NCBI GenBank assembly: GCA_045541535.1
Contig: JAZQJG010000018.1
Span: 1-17,480 of the forward strand
DNA length: 17,480 nt
From: Firm-08 sp045541535
Lineage (GTDB): Bacteria; Bacillota; Clostridia; Oscillospirales; QAKW01
Direction of reading: 5' to 3'
Made by a program: the position numbers and the translations under genes. The notes under the pieces are model-generated. The model made no database searches and had not been told where the DNA came from. It was given only the letters and a program-made list of their open reading frames with translations. This document shows positions 14,083 through 17,480 of this stretch, in pieces; the stretch's first letter is position 1; each line of letters opens with the position of its first letter.

Positions 14083-14957
14083 TATGCCAGCTCCTCTAAA
14101 TACTCATACGCCTCGCCCCATCGGGCGCAAGGCTTGTAATGAAACAGATCCTTGGGCAGAATATGAGCCCGTCCTTCCTTTACGGCGGTCAGAACGCTCC
14201 AGGTGGGACTTTGCAACAGCCCGTTTACGTTTTCACGAGCCGCACTCTCCTTGCCCATCAGGGAAAAGAAAATATAATCGGGATCGGCAGCCAAAACCGC
14301 CTCCATACTCAAATTATCCAGCAACACCGGCGTGCTGTCTGCAATATTGCGCGCTCCCAGCTCCTCCAGCATAGCGGCGGCAAAATGATCCTCCGCCTGC
14401 TTGGCCTTGGTGGAGGCGGCGGTAGAGCCGGCCCGTACGAACAAAACGGTCTTCCCCGCAAAGGGCTGTCGGACACAAATCCGATCAATCTGCACCTGCA
14501 GGCGGGTTACCTCCTGCAAGGCATCGTTGTTGCCCGTCAGGGCGCAGAGTTGTTCCATTGTGGTTTTATAATCTGCAAAGCTGTCAATCTTGCATCCCAG
14601 CGTTTTCACACCGTTTTGCTCCAACAGCGCGGCCGCCTGCGCCTGTGCGGGAATATCCGCCGAATAAATCACCAGACGGGGCGCATAGGATACCAGCAAT
14701 TCCGTATGAATACTCTTTCCGGCGCCTTCATCTACCAATAAGGTCTCCTCGGAAACGAATCCCCGTTCCACGCTCTCCCCCACCGTGATCTCCACACTGC
14801 CGCCCGCCTGCTGCCACATGGGCACCAGGGAGGAAAACAGCACCGCCGTTTTCCCCTCCGATTCCCTCACGGGAGTAAAGGGCTTTTGCCACAAGCAGTA
14901 CAGCAGAGCCCCGCAAAGGCACAGCACCACGGTAAGGATAACAATTCTTTTTTTCAT
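14082..14957 (-). CDS. Periplasmic-type binding protein of a FecBCD/BtuF-like importer
   Basis: The 291-residue substrate-binding protein starts with a hydrophobic anchor (MKKRIVILTVVLCLCGALLY). No good lipobox is seen, so it may be held by an uncleaved signal anchor. The rest fits the FecB/BtuF fold: two lobes joined by a long helix (about 150-165), with APRLVIYSADIPAQAQAALLE-like text typical of the first lobe and LAADPDYIFFSLMG and GRAHILPKDLFHYKPCARWG typical of the second. It captures the ligand outside the cell for the permease and ATPase encoded next. The ATG at 14957 has GGAG 8 nt upstream, inside the end of the reductase gene 3 nt away. It is divergent enough that the ligand (siderophore, heme, cobalamin or other) cannot be named. 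Confidence 0.87.
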   Translation of the reverse strand: MKKRIVILTVVLCLCGALLYCLWQKPFTPVRESEGKTAVLFSSLVPMWQQAGGSVEITVGESVERGFVSEETLLVDEGAGKSIHTELLVSYAPRLVIYSADIPAQAQAAALLEQNGVKTLGCKIDSFADYKTTMEQLCALTGNNDALQEVTRLQVQIDRICVRQPFAGKTVLFVRAGSTAASTKAKQAEDHFAAAMLEELGARNIADSTPVLLDNLSMEAVLAADPDYIFFSLMGKESAARENVNGLLQSPTWSVLTAVKEGRAHILPKDLFHYKPCARWGEAYEYLEELA

Positions 14958-14960
14958 CGC

Positions 14961-15839
14961 TTATGCTCCGAACAGCACGGCCTCCAGCGCCGCAAGGCCC
15001 AACCGATCCACGGTCTTACCCAACCGTTCCTTAGGTAAACCGTTTTCCTTATACCACAGCATAATTTTTTCCACGATATCCCCCACCTGTGCCTCGGGCA
15101 CCAGGCGAGTCAGCGGTGTACCCATACGGGTGGTTTTACCCCAGGTACCGCCTACGTAGATACGGCACACGGGCTCCCCGCTTGCGGGAAAGGCACCAAA
15201 GGGACACTTGCCCAGACAAACGCCGCAGGAAAGACACTTGCTCAAATCCTGCTCCGCCTTGCCGTCTTTTACGGTAACGGCCCCCGAGGGGCAAGCCGTC
15301 TCCACGGCGCACTTTTTGCATCCCCGACATTGGCTCTTATCAAATACGAATTGCCGTCTGCCCTCAATGCCCACGTCGTTGAGAGATGGCTTCATACAGC
15401 TATTGGGGCAGCCGCCCACGCCGATCTTAAATTTATGGGGCAGGGCCACGTGGCTCATCCCGATATAAAACCGCTCGTGAAGTTCAGCGGCCAGCTTTTG
15501 GGTGTCCAGATTGCCGTATACGCAGGTGGTACCCTTGCAAGCGGTAATGGGACGCACCTTGGCGCCGGTACCGCCGAAGGCACAGCCCCGTTCCTTCATA
15601 AAGGCTTCTGCGGCCTCAATCTTCTCAAAGGGAATACCGGGGATCTCCGCCGACAGACGGCTGGTCATAATGGCCTTACCGTTGCCGAATTTTTGGGCGC
15701 ACTCCGCAATAGCCTGCAGAGTGGCGGCATCATACACGCCCGCCACGCTGACCACGCGGCCCGAAAAGCATTCGGTCCCCCGATTGAGCAAAAACCCTCT
15801 GCCCTTTACACTCATAATCTGTTCTTTCGTCAGTGCCAT
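14961..15839 (-). CDS. Small siroheme/Fe-S sulfite or nitrite reductase-type protein with 2x[4Fe-4S] ferredoxin insert
   Basis: The 292-residue product belongs to the nitrite/sulfite reductase hemoprotein family (COG2221 type). The ferredoxin-like half-domain is at about 15-85. The siroheme-[4Fe-4S] ligands are C101-x4-C106 (ACKGTTCVYG) and C144-x3-C148 (GGCPNSCMKP). The first spacing is four residues where the textbook motif has five. An inserted ferredoxin domain has C171, C174, C177, C183 and C202, C205, C208, C212. It likely reduces sulfite, nitrite or a related oxyanion using ferredoxin electrons; the substrate is not provable here. The frame opens at 15875, but the ATG at 15839 has GGAG 8 nt upstream and is preferred. 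It heads an operon with a FecBCD-type importer that could supply iron or a tetrapyrrole; this link is inference. Confidence 0.88.
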   Translation of the reverse strand: MALTKEQIMSVKGRGFLLNRGTECFSGRVVSVAGVYDAATLQAIAECAQKFGNGKAIMTSRLSAEIPGIPFEKIEAAEAFMKERGCAFGGTGAKVRPITACKGTTCVYGNLDTQKLAAELHERFYIGMSHVALPHKFKIGVGGCPNSCMKPSLNDVGIEGRRQFVFDKSQCRGCKKCAVETACPSGAVTVKDGKAEQDLSKCLSCGVCLGKCPFGAFPASGEPVCRIYVGGTWGKTTRMGTPLTRLVPEAQVGDIVEKIMLWYKENGLPKERLGKTVDRLGLAALEAVLFGA

Positions 15840-15919
15840 TTTCATTTCTCCTTCTATACTTTTACGACAAAGCAACCGGCGTCGGCCAAGACCGACACAG
15901 CCGACATTTTACATAACTT

Positions 15920-15948
15920 ACTCTATCATATTTCCCCTGAAATTGCAA
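15920..15948 (-). promoter_or_regulatory. Possible promoter of the reductase-ABC operon
   Basis: On the minus strand TTGCAA (15948-15943), a 17-bp spacer and TAGAGT (15925-15920) each match 4 of 6 consensus bases, about 80 bp before the ATG. The leader contains a short GTCGG/CCGAC hairpin near 15880-15898 but no riboswitch I recognise. Confidence 0.4.
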
Positions 15949-15970
15949 GTATAGCAACACGTCTCCGACA

Positions 15971-15995
15971 CCTCTTCGCCAAAACAAAAAACCAC
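15971..15995. repeat. Copy 1 of a 25-bp repeat joined to a terminator
   Basis: CCTCTTCGCC followed by AAAACAAAAAACCAC is the same as 17456-17480 except for one base (T to C at its sixth position). It overlaps the left arm of the terminator at 15986-16012. The copy at the window end is cut off at exactly the same arm. Confidence 0.8.
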
Positions 15996-16012
15996 CCGAT
16001 TGGGTGGTTTTT
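15986..16012 (-). terminator. Rho-independent terminator after the two-TM protein gene
   Basis: AAAAACCACCC (15987-15997) pairs with GGGTGGTTTTT (16002-16012) around GATT. On the minus strand it is followed by TTTTTTGTTTT. It lies about 73 nt past the stop at 16085; the bases between (16013-16084) hold no gene. Confidence 0.88.
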
Positions 16013-16084
16013 GTTTGAAGATGAACCCGCCTCTTTTGAGATGAGGGGATGCAAATCGAGTTTAGGGGGTGCAAACGCTTGCGA

Positions 16085-16558
16085 TTAATTAAGATATTTA
16101 CTGAAAAACTGTTTTGTTTCGGGAACACATATAACCTTAAACATATATTTACCGCCATTGCCTCTAAAAACAATGTAAGTACAGCCAGCATTACTGTATC
16201 GGTAGCCGCGCACTCGAATTGAATAACCAATCAGAATTTCTGCGGTTTCAATTTCGCACATCGAAAACGTTTTTTCTTTTTTGACACCGAAATAGTAATC
16301 TGTAACAGAGACCACATCGTCAACGATTTCAACAAAAGCTTTATCCATGTCCTTTTGTGATATTGCAATTAGTATTGCAAGCACCAATACAGGAGTAAGT
16401 ATCACAACGGCAGGCATGACGCTTTCTATATACAAGGAACATACGATGGCCATAAAAAGAAATAATAAAATTATCAAACCAAAACTGATCGTAAGCATAA
16501 TCTTAAGAGATTTCTTAGTTTCGATTTTTGGTGTTCTATTGTGGGTGTTAAACCTCAT
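16085..16558 (-). CDS. Small membrane protein of unknown function with two TM helices
   Basis: The 157-residue product has a short basic cytoplasmic N-terminus, two adjacent hydrophobic helices (about 20-43 and 47-67) and a C-terminal soluble domain of about 90 residues. That domain looks beta-rich (VEIVDDVVSVTDYYFGVKKE, then YIVFRGNGGKYMFKVI). The layout of two helices plus a small beta domain resembles bacterial PH-like membrane proteins, but I cannot confirm that family. AGGTGAT precedes the ATG at 16558. The gene is clearly more AT-rich than the operons to its left, consistent with accessory or transferred DNA. It appears to be transcribed alone from a promoter covered by three 20-bp tandem repeats. 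Confidence 0.82.
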   Translation of the reverse strand: MRFNTHNRTPKIETKKSLKIMLTISFGLIILLFLFMAIVCSLYIESVMPAVVILTPVLVLAILIAISQKDMDKAFVEIVDDVVSVTDYYFGVKKEKTFSMCEIETAEILIGYSIRVRGYRYSNAGCTYIVFRGNGGKYMFKVICVPETKQFFSKYLN

Positions 16559-16578
16559 AATATCACCTCTTTATCTAT

Positions 16579-16607
16579 AAAATAGCATATTTTCTTCTGT
16601 AATTCAA
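16579..16607 (-). promoter_or_regulatory. Candidate promoter of the two-TM protein gene
   Basis: On the minus strand TTGAAT (16607-16602), a 17-bp spacer and TATTTT (16584-16579) lie just before the ribosome site of the gene at 16558. The -35 falls inside the first tandem repeat. Each hexamer matches consensus at four of six positions. Confidence 0.45.
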
Positions 16608-16655
16608 CAATTACACTTATAAATCAACGATTATGGTTGTAATTTAACGATTTGA
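16596..16655. repeat. Three tandem 20-bp imperfect repeats, possible operator array
   Basis: Three adjoining 20-bp units are TCTGTAATTCAACAATTACA (16596-16615), CTTATAAATCAACGATTATG (16616-16635) and GTTGTAATTTAACGATTTGA (16636-16655). They share the core TAAwTyAACrATT at the same phase. Unit 1 contains the perfect dyad GTAATT-CAAC-AATTAC. The 20-bp period places the sites on about the same face of the helix. They begin 38 bp upstream of the start codon at 16558 and overlap its -35, which suits cooperative binding of a regulator. No regulator gene is adjacent. Confidence 0.7.
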
Positions 16656-16723
16656 AACGGAAGAAAATGAAACAGTAAGGTGTTTTACCTCTCCAAATGT
16701 ACTCAAAATGCGGATTTAGGTAT

Positions 16724-16767
16724 AAAATAACCGTCATTCCGTTGTATCAGAATGACGGTTATTTTTT
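16724..16767. repeat. Perfect 15-bp hairpin, terminator-like
   Basis: AAAATAACCGTCATT (16724-16738) pairs exactly with AATGACGGTTATTTT (16751-16765) around a 12-nt loop, with T or A tracts on both sides. It could be a second terminator for the gene at 16839-17153. It shares three sequence blocks with 17191-17225, so it may instead be a small mobile-type repeat. Confidence 0.7.
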
Positions 16768-16791
16768 GAAGACTGACCATAATTTTAATAC

Positions 16792-16827
16792 AAATGCACC
16801 CCCTTTTTTAGGGGGGTGCATTTTTAA
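16792..16827 (-). terminator. Rho-independent terminator of the 104-aa protein gene
   Basis: AAATGCACCCCC (16792-16803) pairs with GGGGGTGCATTT (16812-16823), with an 8-nt loop. It starts about 12 nt past the stop at 16839. Tails are T-rich on the plus side and mixed on the minus side, so it may act on both strands. Confidence 0.8.
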
Positions 16828-16838
16828 AATTCCGGGGA

Positions 16839-17153
16839 TTAATACTTACCCAAATCCCGAAGCATTTCTCGGAAATATGAGCGATTATATTCTCCTGTTA
16901 ACAATTCAATGTTTAAGAAAGAATAAAAACAATCCGCTTCGCTACACCAATCAGCAACTCTATTATCTAATAAAAAATCAGGTGGAGCGGTAAGACCAAT
17001 AACAGCGCCGTTCTTGCTCCCGTAGTTTGAAATATACCCAAACACTTCTATTTCATCGGTAAGATTAAAAGGACTCACAAACTCAAAACCAAACTCTTCT
17101 GACGCCAATATGAAATTATGTCTTGCATTTTTGATTTGTTCATCAACTAACAT
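16839..17153 (-). CDS. 104-aa soluble protein of unknown function
   Basis: The product has 104 residues, no signal peptide and no membrane segment. It is acidic and rich in aromatic residues (FILASEEFGFEFVSPFNLTD, then FGYISNYGSKNGAVIGLTAP). It has cysteines at 70 and 75, within DWCSEADCFYSFLN, and ends in YFREMLRDLGKY. I recognise no named family. Small, acidic, single-gene AT-rich proteins of this look are often orphan immunity proteins or parts of degraded toxin loci, but nothing here proves that. GGTGAT lies 5 nt before the ATG at 17153. A promoter is visible upstream and a terminator downstream, so it is a self-contained unit and likely expressed. Confidence 0.8.
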   Translation of the reverse strand: MLVDEQIKNARHNFILASEEFGFEFVSPFNLTDEIEVFGYISNYGSKNGAVIGLTAPPDFLLDNRVADWCSEADCFYSFLNIELLTGEYNRSYFREMLRDLGKY

Positions 17154-17174
17154 ACAATCACCGCCTTTTTCTTT

Positions 17175-17203
17175 ATTGTACCATGAAAAGAAAATAACCG
17201 CAA
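17175..17203 (-). promoter_or_regulatory. Candidate promoter of the 104-aa protein gene
   Basis: On the minus strand TTGCGG (17203-17198), a 17-bp spacer and TACAAT (17180-17175) lie just upstream of the ribosome site. The -35 is a poor match (TTG only) and lies within the degenerate hairpin at 17191-17225. Confidence 0.5.
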
Positions 17204-17225
17204 CCTTGTATCAAGATTACGGTAG
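17191..17225. repeat. Degenerate partner of the hairpin at 16724-16767
   Basis: It shares AAAATAACCG (17191-17200), TTGTATCA (17206-17213) and CGGT (17220-17223) with the perfect hairpin, in the same order; the distance between the last two blocks is identical. Its own pairing is broken: only ACCG/CGGT and CTTG/CAAG remain. The two copies flank the 104-aa gene. Confidence 0.5.
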
Positions 17226-17455
17226 AAGGTGAAATATTTGCCTTTCGGCAAACGGGATATACCTCGCTTTATGGTTTTTACAAAAAACAAGCGATTCTAA
17301 TGCCCCATTGCGGTGCCCGGCTCTGTCGGCGCGGACTGCCGCCGCTTGCCAATCGCCGACCGCTGCTGCTCCTTTTTGCTCGCTTTATCGCCCACCGGGC
17401 GCGCTCGCAAACGTCCCCCTCGCGAGGCAAGCCGTCGCTCGGTGGCACAGATGCT
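17226..17455. other. Stretch without a supported gene, switching from AT-rich to GC-rich
   Basis: A short hairpin TTTGCC-TTTC-GGCAAA lies at 17237-17252. From about 17296 the DNA becomes much richer in GC than the preceding 1.2 kb. Both strands are open (minus 17278-17472; plus from 17296 to the edge), but the translations are arginine/proline-rich, low-complexity, and have no ribosome site, so I call no gene. It may be part of a dispersed repeat or a remnant. Confidence 0.5.
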
Positions 17456-17480
17456 CCTCTCCGCCAAAACAAAAAACCAC
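17456..17480. repeat. Copy 2 of the 25-bp terminator-joined repeat, cut by the window end
   Basis: CCTCTCCGCC followed by AAAACAAAAAACCAC repeats 15971-15995 with one mismatch. If the match goes on past the edge, it would complete a minus-strand terminator for a gene to the right. Confidence 0.75.

Noticed and set aside
15840..15920. A riboswitch in the leader of the sulfite reductase-like gene
   Set aside because: Only a 5-bp hairpin is seen; no conserved core of a SAM, cobalamin, molybdenum-cofactor or T-box element can be recognised.
15862..16230. A 122-codon minus-strand frame across the 16085 gene end and the intergenic region
   Set aside because: It runs through the terminator at 15986-16012 and overlaps a better gene in another frame; no ribosome site.
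16596..16655. A CRISPR array
   Set aside because: The three 20-bp units are directly adjacent with no unique spacers, and no cas genes are present.
17371..17466. A tRNA-Ser 3' end, suggested by GCTCCTCTCCGCCA near the edge
   Set aside because: The matching 5' acceptor strand (GGAGAG) is not found 85-95 bases upstream and no TPsiC or anticodon arm can be formed.

Overview
The window looks like a stretch of chromosome from a strictly anaerobic, low-to-mid GC Firmicute, probably a gut Clostridia member. The basis is a class III (oxygen-sensitive) ribonucleotide reductase with its radical-SAM activase, several ferredoxin-type Fe-S proteins, strong AGGAG ribosome binding sites, compact operons and rho-independent terminators between them. 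No rRNA, tRNA, CRISPR array or transposase was found. Genus-level placement cannot be made from the sequence alone.

Layout. (1) 2-454: the C-terminal part of an AraC-family regulator that enters from the left edge. It converges on a small helical protein of unknown function (492-842, minus). (2) 911-5803, minus: a tightly packed operon read right to left as CcdA membrane protein, TlpA/ResA-like anchored thioredoxin, cytoplasmic TrxA, a GH78 alpha-L-rhamnosidase and an Fe-S aldo/keto reductase. The first three form a complete thiol relay from cytoplasm to cell surface. (3) 5906-6772, minus: an EamA/DMT transporter with its own promoter and terminator. (4) 6885-10976, minus: nrdG, then nrdD and trxB. 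The nrdD promoter carries two NrdR boxes 32 bp apart. NrdD has a thioredoxin/glutaredoxin-like domain (CPNC) fused after the glycyl-radical domain, and trxB follows after 3 nt, so radical enzyme, its dithiol reductant and a reductase are made together. The TrxB lacks the usual HRRxxxR NADP-phosphate motif. (5) 11094-12353, plus: a transglutaminase-like lipoprotein, divergent from nrdG, with promoter -35 elements that overlap. (6) 12390-15839, minus: an operon of a small siroheme/Fe-S sulfite or nitrite reductase-type protein followed by a FecBCD-type binding protein, permease and ATPase. (7) 15840-17480: an accessory zone. It has AT-rich orphan genes (a two-TM protein and a 104-aa soluble protein), three tandem 20-bp repeats over a promoter, a pair of related hairpins, and a GC-rich non-coding segment at the right edge. 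A terminator-associated repeat occurs twice here, at 15971 and at the window end.

The best candidates for a second look are the NrdR-controlled nrdD(Trx)-trxB module with its atypical reductase, the sulfite reductase-like/FecBCD operon with a CX4C siroheme motif, and the 20-bp tandem operator array at 16596-16655.
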